DNA from: Anabas testudineus
Lineage: Eukaryota > Chordata > Actinopteri > Anabantiformes > Anabantidae
Reading direction: 5' to 3'
Length of the DNA stretch: 64,000 bases
Assembly: GCF_900324465.2 (NCBI RefSeq)
Contig: NC_046610.1
Coordinates: forward strand, 26,143,431-26,207,430
Below the pieces are notes generated by a model. The model saw only the letters and a program-made list of their open reading frames with translations. It was not told where the DNA came from and ran no database searches. The stretch's first letter is position 1; each line of letters starts with the position of its first letter. The position numbers and the translations under genes are program-made. Below are positions 1 to 24,639 of the stretch, one piece after another.

Positions 1-12433
<12,433 letters not shown>

Positions 12434-12604
12434 CACAAACGTTACAGGACTGCTGCAGGAAACGACACAAAAAATGCTTTAGCACATCTATTTTTCTTAT
12501 GCATCATGTCCAAACCTGTAGTTTACTGAAACAACACTTTAAACAACAACAGCAGCAGCAGCAGCAGCAGTTCCTAAAATCAGTGTTTCTTGGTACAAGC
12601 TGCA

Positions 12605-12610
12605 AATAAA
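12605..12610 (+). promoter_or_regulatory. kdm2a: AATAAA poly(A) signal, kdm2a
   Basis: Canonical hexamer about 170 nt after the kdm2a stop codon, in a short 3' UTR that also holds a (CAG)7 run near 12550-12571. The next gene (spcs3) converges on it from the right, its own signal being about 1 kb away. Confidence 0.6.
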
Positions 12611-13654
12611 GATATTGTTTCTGCTGATGATGGAGCCATTGTCTCCACCTCTAGTGTCTTTGGGATCAATTTTGCTCAAATGTAATTTGGAAAAACTACA
12701 AATAAGCAGAATATTCCTTTAAACTCTTGAATTGAACACCAGGGTTATTTTTCCTTTTTACTTGTTGAATGTTCATTCTCCCCATTTGCTCCATCAGCAG
12801 TGTATAGACGTATTAAATATAAAACTATGTTTACAGGCTGGAACAGGATTCAGCACAGCGTTTAGGATTTTAGGGAGCACAAATGTAAAACGGCAACAAA
12901 CCTGTTTTTTTTCTTCACTAAATTAATCCAGTGACTGTTATGACTTTGGTTTTGTGTACAGACAGTATTGTGTGTGGGTGTATATATATGGTGTTTTTTT
13001 GTCATTTTGCATTGTTCCTTTATTTTTTTTTTTAACTAAAATGTAAGACAGATGTGAAGGTTGACAGTACTGACATCTGTGGACAAACTGCACAATGTTT
13101 ACAGACCCTAAATCCAACTCCTGCAGTAAACACACATTTCTTCAAACGTAATTTAAACTATGGTCATTTTATGTCAGTGATGACATCATGTGCAAAGCTT
13201 GTGCAGACTATTTGTTACACCGTCCACTAAACAGTCCATCATTAGGTTGTATGTTTTCTGCTGTGATCTTGTGCATCAGCCTGTGGCGTGTAAAATATTG
13301 CATAGATAGGAGGATGAATGACTTCAGTATGATGATCCAAAGCAGCCCTCCACCACTCGGCCCACTGTGAAGTTTTACACAAGCTGAAGCTTTTGGCAGA
13401 ACCCCCACAGCCTCTGAACTGAACCCTGCTGAAAATCAATGGGTGGATTTAAAAAAACTCAAGAATGTAAAGTGATCTGCAGAAAGAGTGACTGAAAATT
13501 CACCATTGAAAAACAGAGTCAAACATATGCATACAGTTATTGTTGGCAATATATGTTAAAACCTATAAAAAAGCAGGATTCTTTAACTGATCCAACTTAG
13601 TGGTTGTTGTCATACTTTCAAAAAACTCAAAGACGCACATTCCAATCGAGACTT

Positions 13655-13660
13655 TTATTA
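13655..13660 (-). promoter_or_regulatory. spcs3: AATAAA poly(A) signal, spcs3
   Basis: Reverse-strand AATAAA about 120 nt past the spcs3 stop codon; it is the first canonical hexamer downstream. Confidence 0.6.
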
Positions 13661-13778
13661 CAAACCAGAAATTCAAATACATGTCTGAAGTGACACCAGT
13701 GTATCGTGTGTGAGTTGTGGCTGTGGCCTTGCGCCTCTCCTGCTTCATCTGTGTGTTTGTTTCACCCTGACTGTCAGT

Positions 13779-16142
13779 CTAATAGCTCTTGGTGGTCTCA
13801 TATGTGTCTGGGAAGGGCAGGCTGATGTGTCCGCTTCCAGCTACCAGCGGCAGGATTCCAGCGTTGGGAACAACGTTCCAGGACAGCATCAGTGTGATGT
13901 TCTTATTGGCTCTGGAGACGAGAGGTGGTTAGACAGCCAAACACGTAACAACACATGTACAAGTTAAAATGAAAACCACGCCTCTGGAGGAGCTTAATCA
14001 AGTCTGACAAAATAAGTAAATGAAAATAGTTTTGCACCATCATCGCGTTTTCTGTGTCCTCACTGAACAGCTTATTAAAATGTAGAAATGCAAGTTGATT
14101 TAGAGTTCAGTGTAAAGTACAGTGTGCAGCAAACATCCATCAGCCACAGCATTAAAAGTGCCAAATGCTGATAATGTGGTGACTGGTTGGTGTATACTGT
14201 ATGTGGGCATCTAACCTGAGTCCATTCCCGTCATCGAAGAAGAAGTATTTGGACTTCATGTCTTTGAGGTTCAGTTTGGCGTTTTCCCCTCGACGAACGA
14301 TCTTATCCCACAGCACCACCTGGTTCAGAGACTGAGATGCACACACAAAAAACCAGTCATTCATTCAGTGTAGATGTTTGGTGAGACAGCCTGGACAAAT
14401 CTTCACAGCCATTTAAAGCACACTGCAAAAGATCCATTAGTTAAATTATGTTAATATGTTTACATATATCGTGTGTGTGTGTGTGTGTGTGTGTCAGCCT
14501 GCTGAATAGGACTTACGTTGCTCTTTGTGGAGTACTCCGCAGACAGGTAGAGAAAGAGCTGTTTTACATTCCAGTCAAATATCGGCTGCAAATGTAGCAA
14601 GTGTTAAAGAAGATCACCAGACACTTTCTCTGCAGGAAATGTAGCTGTTTACTGTCTTATCACACATATCGCATCAACATACACCAACAGTACAAACACA
14701 CTCTTACCATTACTCTGGTTATTAGTGTCTGTTATACTCCTATTTGACGGATAGCTGTGCAATACTTTTTGGAGCTACATTTTCTGATCTGCATGATGCA
14801 ATGGCGGACGTAAACAGGAAGTTGGATGTTGTTATGGATTCGATGACTGTAGCCTGCACTGCAGTACTGTGTCTTTGCGGAGAGGTAGTCTAAAGGATAT
14901 CAGCTGAGATGTCAAAGGTGATGAAACCCAGATCACTGCGCTCTCTGGGCCCTGTGAAGTCATCAACGTTCTTCCTGTTAGAGAGAGACAGAAGAAAAGG
15001 GAAAGTTAACACCAAGTAAACTGAGTTTAATGTTTATGAAAACAGTGAATACTGAATGTCCAGAGCGTGGTAACCAAAGATAAAATACGTTAGTTTCAAA
15101 CAATAAATGATCTCATGTAACAGAAATCAAAAATTGATCAAGACTCATCAGGTTAAGTACTGTTCAGTATCACGGTGATTAGGCAACATCTGTCAGTACT
15201 TTCACTAGTACAAAGTAAAAAGAAGGTATTAATACCAAATGCAGCCTACTTAGTTTTCCAACATCTAAACTAATATAGAGGTAAACACCCGGACTCCATT
15301 AGCAGCCCAGTGTGATGCTTTGCATGCACAGAATACGCTGATGTGTGATTTTAGAACTTGGGTCATGTTTTTAGGTTTTATTCAGTATCTAAACTATTCA
15401 GCAACAGTTTTCTGTAAATCCAAAGGGTCATATTAAAACAGAATTGTGTATAGTTAACTCGGCGTATTTAATGTTTCAACAACTAAGCAGATTAATAGCA
15501 GCCCCCAGTGAAATTCTATGTATGAGACTCAGGAACTTGACACTTCCTGATTCTTGAACTAATTCATAATTGACAGACGTGTTTCGATTTTAGAACATTA
15601 AGTATGCCGAATTAGCCATCAACAGTTCATATTTGCTTTGCACTATTTGAAATAATGACAATTATCACCAAATGTCTATGAAACTTCAGATATCTTTACA
15701 AACGTAATGATTCTCAAGGCAGTTCTGAAGTTTCTACAGGATCTCGCAATTACGAGTAAGTAAAAGTCATAATTACAAAATAAGAGCTGTGCCTCGATTC
15801 AGTGGGTATCAAAGAACATATTAGGCTGTGATGTCGGAGCGAACAACAGCAGAATGAGCTGCAGAATGAGCTGCAGGCTGACCATATGTACACAACCAGC
15901 ATCAGTTAATGCATTTGGACGTTGAGGGCGGTAAAGCACCGGTAATAACTGCAGATAACATGGTACACACATGTAAACAGTTTATGCTAACAGCCTTACA
16001 GCATGACTTTCGAGACGTGGATGTTCACAGGAACTCTTCTGTCTTTGAAAGCTGTCGTGATGAAGCATCCGAAAGTTAAGGCCGCCATGACGCTCAGAGA
16101 AAAGGCGAACAAGGAGTTCGCTCTGGACAAAATTGTATTCAT
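13779..16142 (-). CDS. spcs3: Signal peptidase complex subunit 3 (SPC22/23)
   Basis: Type II membrane subunit of the ER signal peptidase complex, needed for its cleavage activity. Exons on the minus strand: 16142-16000, 14974-14901, 14593-14517, 14331-14216, 13911-13779. The start '[20 protein letters not shown]' and TM segment '[12 protein letters not shown]' are near-identical to human SPCS3. Later exons give '[17 protein letters not shown]', '[19 protein letters not shown]', '[11 protein letters not shown]', '[11 protein letters not shown]' and the C-terminal '[11 protein letters not shown]'. The N-glycosylation site is kept as NIT at the start of the last exon. Joined exons give about 180 residues, the usual family length. 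The intron 14594-14900 fits AT-AC rather than GT-AG. The poly(A) signal lies at 13655-13660. The gene is convergent with kdm2a and has asb5 on its other side, as SPCS3 and ASB5 are neighbours on human 4q34. Confidence 0.95.
14594..14900 (-). other. spcs3: U12-type AT-AC intron of spcs3
   Basis: On the minus strand the intron begins ATATCCTTT at 14900-14892, the exact U12 AT-AC donor consensus, and ends TTGCTAC at 14594. A branch-site-like TTCTTTAAC lies about 11 nt before that end. Joining at these sites gives ...[17 protein letters not shown], matching human ...[17 protein letters not shown]. The nearby AG (before CCGATATTTGA) would run straight into a stop codon. Confidence 0.85.
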
Positions 16143-18209
16143 CTTTAAATAGTAGCTGGGCTACGGGAATAAGAAGGTTAACACTAACTTAAATAAATAC
16201 GTATCACATTAGCTGTGTGCGGTTAGCTAACGTTAGCCTCTGTGTACAAAAAAGGAAGTGTTGAGTGTCGTAGCACGAACACGTACTTCCTGTTGTGGAT
16301 TTTCAAACTAGTGCACCAGTGTCATTAATGTTGCATTATTTCTTCTCATCTAGAGTCCAGTAGAAGGAGTAGATCTGCACAACATGATTTATTGGATAGT
16401 ATTTTGATAATTAAACATTGCTTCAGTAATTTGACTAGCCTTTTTATGATTCCTTAAACATAATGACTTGATGCTTTTCTTTGTTTCACACGATAGTATA
16501 TTTAGCTTTTTAAATTTGCACTGTTGGTCAGCCAGATAAATTTTAGCCTTGGTCTGTGGGCTATATACTTGTCATTTTTCCTTTCGTCAGTAGTAATAAA
16601 ATAATGATCTTTAACTGTATATACTGTGGAAAATATGATGGCGTTGTATATATAAATGCAGACCAAGACGTGTGGTTTCTAGTGTTTGCAACAAATATAC
16701 ATCACGATTCTCTAACATCAGATTTAGTTAGGCAACCCAAGAATGGAACTCACTGCCTAAGGTGTTTTTTTCTTTCACTTGACTCTGGGACAGTATTTAC
16801 TTCCGGTGTTTGTCCTTTAACTTGACACAGCAGCAGGAAGCGGAAGAAATTTAAATAGGAGCGATGAGTAAGCGGAAGAAGAAAAAAAACTTTATTCATA
16901 ACAGCTCCAATAACAAGATGGGGCATGTTTACACCGGTGTAATGCAAAACATATAGGATGATATGTAAGTATGATGGATGGAACTACACTCCCCGTTATG
17001 TTATAGATTTTAACGTAACCCTGAGTATTTTGTGTTACAGGGTTCCACATCCTACTCCCATAACAGCACTATTGCGTTGCTATCACTGCGATAATGGATG
17101 GCGCTCACCCCACTACACCCTAAGTATAAGTATAATCGACCACCTATATGACTGACCACCACTTGATGTGATATGACTTAACACTCTATATAACTACTCA
17201 AACACCCAAACGTAGATTAAGGGCTTCAAACAGGGAAAGTGGATCAGTGAGCTTGTTCAATCTGCCAACATTCATATGGGGACCAAAGGGACCTACATAG
17301 GTCCAGTGATGCCATGAACGCTGTGCAGGGGATTGTGGGATTTCTGACAAGGATGGCTCTTTGACAAAAAAGGACTACATGCATGCTGACATGTAACAAG
17401 TACATTTCTGTCTGTTCGATTTTTATACCTGTGCATTAGCCTACAGGTTATTCACTTATTATCCATACTCCAGTGTCTTTACTGGAAACATTTTTGTTGT
17501 TTTAGCAGTATTGTTGGTGAAGTCATCCAGGTGACGTAAACTGGACTTCTTTCTTGTTAGGTCGCAACGCGTCACTAGTCACTCAAGTAGCTTCTCCAGT
17601 CAGAGACCACAAATTTATGCTCCACGTTTGGTTTCGCTCCACCCCTTGGCCTGAATAGGCTAATCAGGTGAAACATTGGAAGCGGAGGTTGTGATGAGGT
17701 GATGTAATAGTCACTCCTCTACCATCCCCTCTTATCCCCTACAGTGCGTTGTTAGGTGTGTCAAACCTGGTGCAGGTATGAATTAGACCTCATCTTTCTG
17801 GGGATGGATGAAAGGGCCTCATGATAAATAGAAGACAAGAAAGAATCCAGTTGTCATGACTCAACTTCCAGATTTTAGCAGTATTATTACTGTATTTGTA
17901 ACAGTTCTGTACTGCATAAGGTGTGTGCAGTCTATTAAAAAAAGGAAAATGAGCAAAAAGCTAAAAAAAATAGAAATAATAAATTTAAAATATTTGCAAA
18001 TATTTCTTTATTTTTGTTTAAAAGGATATGCTAAAGCTCCTGTTTGTATGCTTACTTAATGTTGCTGCATGTTGTAAACATATTGATAATTTCATTGTGT
18101 TACTTTCACTTTGATAGTGCCTCATCTGTTTTATCAGTGTGATAGTTTTATCATTTTATGAAACATAGTAAAATGTATTTGTGCAGTTATTGATTGTCCT
18201 TTGCAAGTT

Positions 18210-18490
18210 TTACATTGACAACTAAATAAGCAATATTTTTAAAAAATACAGTAGTATACACTATAGTACAGTAGCACTGTAAAATAAATTACAGTAACAT
18301 TTCAAAAGAAGTATTTTACTGTACTAATAATACTATAGTAACAATGGTAAAAAGTACAGTACTGTAATTTACCTTATAGTATGCTAAAATCTACTGCACT
18401 GTGTTTTTACTGTGCAGTGAAATTGGCTTATTTTAGTAATTGTTGCCAGTAAGTTACTGTTAATTTGACAATAAACACTTGACAGTGTTG
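18210..18490. repeat. AT-rich 'ACAGTA/TACTGT' palindromic repeat
   Basis: A dense run of ACAGTA, TACTGT and TTACAGT motifs in both orientations, able to fold on itself. It looks like a fish MITE family built on tracts such as 'actgtaatttacc'. Boundaries approximate. Confidence 0.45.
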
Positions 18491-18659
18491 TAATTACCTG
18501 TTTGATGCAGATTCAGGTTTGAAGTGGTTCAGGTTTGTGCGTAACAGAAGGTTAGATGCTACTACTATAGCGTTCCTGCATTTCTATGTGTCATCCCCAA
18601 CCTAACTGTTCAATTCCTAACGCTGTCCTCTAAAATGACAAATACCATTTTAGTAATGT

Positions 18660-19165
18660 ATGCTGACTGGACAAAAAAGTCACACACATTTTTTTGGACA
18701 GCTACTGGCTTTAATTACACCACACATTCTCCAAGGCATCATTAAATGTGTTTGTGTAATGTCACCACATGTATTATTAACCAGAGCTGCATTCATTTCT
18801 GGCCAAGATCTTGTACTGATGTTGTGTGGGATCAGATGATGTGTCGGGCCTCTTGATGCTTGAACTGTTAAAACCTGATGAATATTGGTATTGTCATCTT
18901 GGAATATGCCCATGTCATGATTGAAGAAAACGTGTATTGATGGAAAACCTTGGCCTTTCACTGCACTCAGGTAGTCAGCTGACCGTCCTGTGTTGCCAGC
19001 TGAAACATGTGAATCACTGCAGTATTCAGTGGAAGGCTCTTACCTATTAGCTTAGTGAGTTCATGTGGAGAGTGTGACCAGCCAATTAGAACTGAAAAGC
19101 ATTTAACATGGGAATCAATAACTATATAACACCACAAATCATTTACAGAAATCACCAGCATAATA
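18660..19165 (-). mobile_element. Tc1-like remnant
   Basis: Begins 'gactggacaaaaaagtcac', an end like that of the element at 4657, and runs through sequence resembling the antisense of the same group. No usable frame. It lies in the spcs3-asb5 interval. Boundaries approximate. Confidence 0.45.
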
Positions 19166-19426
19166 CTTCATGACCGTTTAGCCTCCACTCTCCTTGTAGC
19201 TGTGTCTCTGGACCGCGCGTGCAGCTTCTTCTGCACCTCAAGTGCAAAAATAGCGTCTGGCTGACACGTGGGCGCGCACGTGAGCTGGTCGTGTGTGGCG
19301 GACACAACAACAACAAAGCCGTCTCCACCAATCACGTCGCTGTCCTGTCCTCAGCCTGCCTCGCGCTGCGCTGCTGGGTTCACTTCCTTCTTGGGCGGTA
19401 AGCGCGTGAAGTGGAGCCGCGGGAAC

Positions 19427-22400
19427 ATGCCCGAGGTTCCGGCCGGAGCTCCGATGGAGTCCCGGAAAAGAGGCGCTCTGCCCGGACTGCTCCCCGAACA
19501 AGGGCCGGAGAAAAAGAAGTCTTGCTGGGGTATTCTAACCAGCCAAGGTCGGTACTCTGCTCCAGTGACTGGTTCATTTTTGTTCATATAAAGATCTATA
19601 AGTGACACAGCGACGGAGCAAAATGACAAGTCATTTTCCAAATAGAGTTTATTCCTATTATTTTCAAAAAGTATATATTGACTTAAAATTGACATTAAAA
19701 ATATGAATGCTATTGCTGCTAATACTACTACCATAATAATAATAATAATAATATATATTATTATTATTATTGATCATCAAATTACCTCAGGGGGTGAGGT
19801 GTTTGAGCTCTACAGCACCTTTCTGCTGTTTGTCTCCATCACTACTGTAAAAACTACAATTCACATCTGTTCATGTTTACATTTGTCATGAACAGCAGAG
19901 AAATGCTGTTCATGACTAATGAACGGTAACATTTAGCATTTTGTTCACTGACTCAGAGGAAGAAAAAGACAATACTTGAAACTGGGTGATGTACAGTATC
20001 TTATTATAGGACTGGTTAGGACTGGCACATCACAGCAAAAACACCTGGGTTCAAATCCAGGTCTTGGATTTGCATATTCTCCTTGTGTGGGTACTCGAGT
20101 TTCTCCCACAATTTAAAAACATGCGGTTAGGTTAGATTAGGTTAGGGTTAATTAATGACTCTATACTGCCCATAGGTGTGAATGGTTGTATATGTCAGCC
20201 TTGTGACAGACTGGTGACCTATCCATTTTGTACCCCGCCAAATGACAGCTGAGATGGCTCCAGCATTCCCATGCCTTAGGAAAAGTAGTTTAGGTAATGG
20301 ATAAAGTCAAACAGCATGTAATGTCCCTGCTTTCACCACCCTAAGTAATATTCAATGTGCCTTCTTAACACTAGCTTGGCACGGTGACCTGTAGGTGCAA
20401 AACACAATTGTTATATGTTGTTCTGTGAAATCTTATGTTTTGCACCAAGGGCTCCTAAGGAGATCACAGATGTGGTGATTTAGGTAAGAAAAGTAGGAGG
20501 TGACGAGAAAGGAGGGATTCTAGTTTCTAAAATGGTTGCAGCCATGTACCACACAGAAGAGGCTGGTGACACAAATAATCACAGGCCATGTAAATATGGC
20601 TGCCTGCTTCTGCAAACATCCACTCTCAGCTGATTAAATGAGAATAAGATGACTGATACACATGTTTTACTTGGTAGCTAATGGGCTAGAGTCACTTAGT
20701 AGGAGTGAGTTAAGCAAATCGGTTAGTTTGTCAGGTTCAGTGATAAGATAGGATGCTCTGCCTGTGATAGAAGCAGCCAGTTTGTTATCCTGCTACTCCT
20801 TCACTGAGCTAGTAAGTTACTTTAGTTATTTTTAGTATTTGCAGTGAGCTGATGTCCAGTCTGACAGGCTACGTCAGGACAAGACAAAATCATTTTGCTT
20901 CTTCTTGATTCAAAATGTTCTTTATCAACCAGTGGCTGGATGTGCCAGTGGTAGATGGAACTGCGTTGCACTACATGTGGTGTGTACTAAGTGTTTCTGC
21001 TGCTACAGCTGTTGAAGAAGCTCAATACCTAAATATAACCACAGGGAGCAGTGCTGAAGTCGTGCTCTGTATTCTGTAATAGATATCTTCCCCCTCATCC
21101 ATGTTATGTTAGCATTTCTTCACTTGTTAATAAGGAAATTCTGCAGACAAATTGTTAAGTCTGTGTGTTACTTTCATAAATGATGAGGATAAATTAAATA
21201 TTTTGCTACACTTGGAAAGAAACCTATTTTTTCTTGTCTCTCGGTGTATGTATCTTTGTGACTAGGTTCCTGGGCAGATCGCTCACCTCTCCATGAAGCA
21301 GCTTCTCATGGTCGACTGCTTGTTTTGCACTCTTTGCTGGCCCAGGTAACACACACACACACAGTGTGCACAGGACGTATTGATGTTCTGTCACTTGTTA
21401 GATTGTCTTGCACTATGATTTTTGCAATCCATTGTTTATGTAGCAGTAAATCCTTTTAAAACTCTTGTTCAAAGTTTGAAAGGAGCTAACTGCATTTTAT
21501 TGGAACTAGCTGTGCAGATCTAAAAGAGGCTGCAGTGGAGCTGAACCTGGACATGTAGCATCACATATTTCAGCTGATCGCTCTGTGTTATATTACCCTG
21601 CACAGGATCAGTTTGCATGTATAGAATGGCAGTAGTCCCTGCTTGTGCCTCTCGTGTGTTAAATACACTGGAATGAAACACATGCCTGATTCCAAAATCC
21701 TCACAGACTCTTCTCGGTGGTCTCATTAAAGAAATATTTATTTTTATCCTGAAAAAATCTAATTTTGATCTGTTTCTTGGGGATGTCAATTTATTCTCCA
21801 CAAAAACATAGATAGTAACAGAAAATGATGTCATAATTCAAAGGAAGAAAATACATTTTAGCATTTACATTTTTCCTTATAATTATTATCATTATTTTCT
21901 CCAGCCAGGATTATTGATCATATTTTATGTACTTTCAAACATTGCGACTTTTGATCAAATCAAATCAGGTTACAGTTGGTAGACACAGCAGGCAAGTTTC
22001 CCACCTCTGGATCAGCTATGTGGCTAAAGATGTAAATGTTCTGCATTTATATAGCGCTTTTCTACCTAGCTGGTACTCAAAGCGCTTTACACTCTGCATC
22101 TCATTCACCCATTCACACACACACACACACTCACTGATGGCAGAGCTGCTATGCAGCTGACCTGACTCACCGGGGGCAACTTGGGGTTCAGTATCTTGCC
22201 CAAGGACACTTTGGCATGTGAGGTGGCAGCTGGGAATCAAACCACCAAGCCTGTGATTGGCAGACAACTGCTCTACCTATTGAGCCACAGCCACCCAGTG
22301 TCTATCACACAAAACTTCTTCAAAGTTTAAAGTCACATTGCTGTTTTTCTTTTAGGGATATCACGTTAACATTGTCACCATTGATCATGTGACTCCTCTC

Positions 22401-23716
22401 CACGAGGCCTGCCTGTCAGGACACGTAGCCTGTGTCAGAGCATTAATAAAAGCTGGTGCTAATGTAAGTATTCTTATTTACAAGCACTGTGATTAAACAC
22501 GTGTGGTACTGAATACAGAGCCTGTATTGCTCATATGCACGTGTGTATCCAGGTAAATGCTACTACCATCGATGGTGTCACGCCTCTGTACAACTGCTGT
22601 GTCTCTGGGAGCGTCGGTTGCATGGAGCTATTGCTGCAGCATGGAGCATACACAAACACAGTACAAACACACTTCCCCTCGGCTCTGCATGAAGCCTGCA
22701 AGAGAGGTAAATATACATATGTAAGTAGCATACTGTGGCTGAGAAGGTCAGTATCCAGGTGTCGTATGTTTATATAGTAGTTGGACTAGTCTCTGTCAGT
22801 CTGTTATTATTATATCTTCAACTTTACATTACATTTAGATGGAATGACTAATTTCACTCCTGCATAATGGCTTTTTTAAAATTCGTGTCAGATTCAATCT
22901 TTAACTACAGTAGAGTAGAGAAGCTGTACTAATACACTTCAGAACTTTAGATTTGCACAGTTTCTTCATTGTGTGCGTGTGTACAGGTCACAGCCAGTGT
23001 GTGGAGTCCCTGCTGTCTCACGGAGCAGATCCAGACTACGAAGTGTCCCACTTGGGCTCCCCTCTTTATATGAGTTGTCTAAATCGGCACACAGCCTGCT
23101 CTAAGATATTGCTGCACAGAGGTAAGTCGCATTTCCACCTGTAACACATCTGCTATGATCTTTCTGACAGACAGAACACAGGCTTGGTTCTCGTTCACAA
23201 ACAAGTTCTGAGCATTTTGACCAAAACAGAACCTAAAATTTCCATCTGCATTTTCTTCTGCTCCATCTTTTCCTAATCTCCTCCAGGAGCCAGTGTTAAT
23301 GTAGGCAGGGAAAGTGACAGTCCTCTGCATGCAGCTGTCAGACAGGACTGTGCTGATCAGGTGGCAGTGTTACTAGACTATGGAGCTGATGTGAACCTCA
23401 GAGACAATAATAATCAGCGACCCCTTGTGCTGGCGCCTTCTGGTGGAAAAACACAGCAGCTGCTATTAGAGTTTGACGGTAATGCAATAACTTGCAGTGA
23501 TTCTTAACACTGATGAATAGAACCACTTGAGATTCATTTGAGGTGTAGCACAGCTGTATAAGAAGCTCAATCTCTTTCTCTCTAGGTTCTCCAAGGAGTC
23601 TCTGCCAGTTGTGTCGTCTTCGGATAAGGAATCTTATTGGTCCATCCAGATTAAAGCAGCTCCCCCTCCTGCCCCTGCCTCCCCTGCTTACTCACTATCT
23701 GGAGCACACAGGATGA
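19427..23716 (+). CDS. asb5: Ankyrin repeat and SOCS box protein, ASB5-like
   Basis: Substrate-recognition subunit of a Cullin5 E3 ubiquitin ligase: ankyrin repeats bind the target, the SOCS box binds Elongin B/C and Cul5. Exons: 19427-19547, 21266-21345, 22356-22463, 22553-22706, 22987-23121, 23287-23478, 23586-23716. The second exon reads 'GSWADRSPLHEAASHGRLL', the signature of the ASB5/9/11 group; about six ankyrin repeats follow (e.g. 'VNATTIDGVTPLYNCC', 'HLGSPLYMSCLNRH'). The last exon is the SOCS box: 'LCQLCRLRIRNLIG' then 'PSRLKQLPLLPLPPLL', whose pattern (IG..RL...P.L.LP.LL) fits ASB5 best; adjacency to spcs3 supports that. Some repeats resemble ASB9 or ASB11, so the paralogue is not certain. 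The N-terminus (from M at 19427, or 19454) is charged and soluble, not the hydrophobic one of human ASB5. It lies in a CpG-rich stretch (19190-19560). Confidence 0.8.
20025..20305. repeat. Fish interspersed repeat, copy in asb5 intron 1
   Basis: Contains the block order 'catattctccttgtgtggg', 'gtttctcccacaattt', 'gactctatactgcccatagg', 'gtgacagactggtgacctat' and 'cagctgagatggctccagc', shared in order with 59566-59835. A widespread fish interspersed repeat whose class I do not assign. Confidence 0.7.
22031..22296 (-). mobile_element. tRNA-headed SINE, copy 2 (asb5 intron)
   Basis: Same family and orientation as the copy at 11682: tail at the left ('atgttctgcatttatatagc'), tRNA-like head at the right ('ctacctattgagccacagcc' on the plus strand). 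Near full length, with a short (CA)n inside. Confidence 0.85.
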
Positions 23717-23985
23717 TGGGCATGCATGCTGCTGGACATTTACAGTTAACAGTTACCTCTCTCAACTGTATTTTACTAGGATTTAATATTTTTTGCTGAT
23801 TGACAGTGGCAGCTGATTCACACTTTGAACTCACTTAATATTCATAATTAATTCTCTAAATCACTATATGAAACCAGTAGCTGGATCCATCTCAACCTGT
23901 CATAACACTGTGTATTGACTTACCATTGCTGGATGACTCATTCAGATCACCCTGTTCAGTAAATGTACTAATTACCCAGTGTACA

Positions 23986-23991
23986 AATAAA
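23986..23991 (+). promoter_or_regulatory. asb5: AATAAA, probable asb5 poly(A) signal
   Basis: First canonical hexamer downstream of the asb5 stop, about 270 nt away; further AATAAA-like sequences follow to 24060, so the exact site is unclear. Confidence 0.45.
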
Positions 23992-24235
23992 ATAATTGAA
24001 TGAATTGAGTAAACATATGTAATAAAATAATTTAAAAAATGACTTGATGTATTAAATAAAATCTGAAAATAGTAAAAAAAAAATGGGGCAGTTTAGACAT
24101 TTTTCCTTTGTTCTTTAAGTTGAGGATCATAACCCCCTAAACCACTAAATCAAATTACATGTGTACAGTGAAAGCTGTTGTTCATAGTCTTGTTCATAAA
24201 ATAACAAAAACGTAACCTTATCGAGCACAATTTAA

Positions 24236-24620
24236 TACAATGTTATTTGTATAGCTCCAACTCACAACAGATTTCATCTCAAGACACTTCTTAGTCTTAC
24301 AAAATATATCTGTATAAAAAATTATAGAAAAACACCAAACTACCCCACTTGAGCAAACACTAGACAACAGTGGAGAGGAAAAACCCCAGCTGAACAAGGC
24401 TCAGGGTGGGCGGTAATTTGCCTTGACCAGTTGGGGTGAGTGGAAAGAGGAGAGGGAAAAGAACGGCAAGAACAAACAACAACAACAAGGAAAAACACTG
24501 GGAAGGTTGTTGAGACCAGTAACTGCATCCTGGAAATATACAGCTCCAAATCTGAGGATACCTGCAGAAAAGAGCAGAGAGAGGGAGACAGAGAGCAGGA
24601 AGCACAACTACGAGGGAGAG
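24236..24620. repeat. Fish interspersed repeat of 'aggaaaaac' type
   Basis: Blocks 'cacaacagatttcatctcaa', 'gacaacagtggagaggaaaa', 'gaacaaggctcagggtgggc' and 'gaccagttggggtgag' occur together in order. This is a familiar dispersed fish repeat often found beside L2-type LINEs. Non-coding. Confidence 0.55.
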
Positions 24621-24639
24621 GAGACACAAAGTTAATGGC

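Larger units (their letters stand above)
16143..19190. other. spcs3-asb5 intergenic region
   Basis: Between divergent genes spcs3 and asb5. Apart from the palindromic repeat at 18210 and the Tc1-like remnant at 18660, no gene is seen. A somewhat GC-richer patch at 17520-17760 carries TGACGTAA and could be regulatory. Confidence 0.5.
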
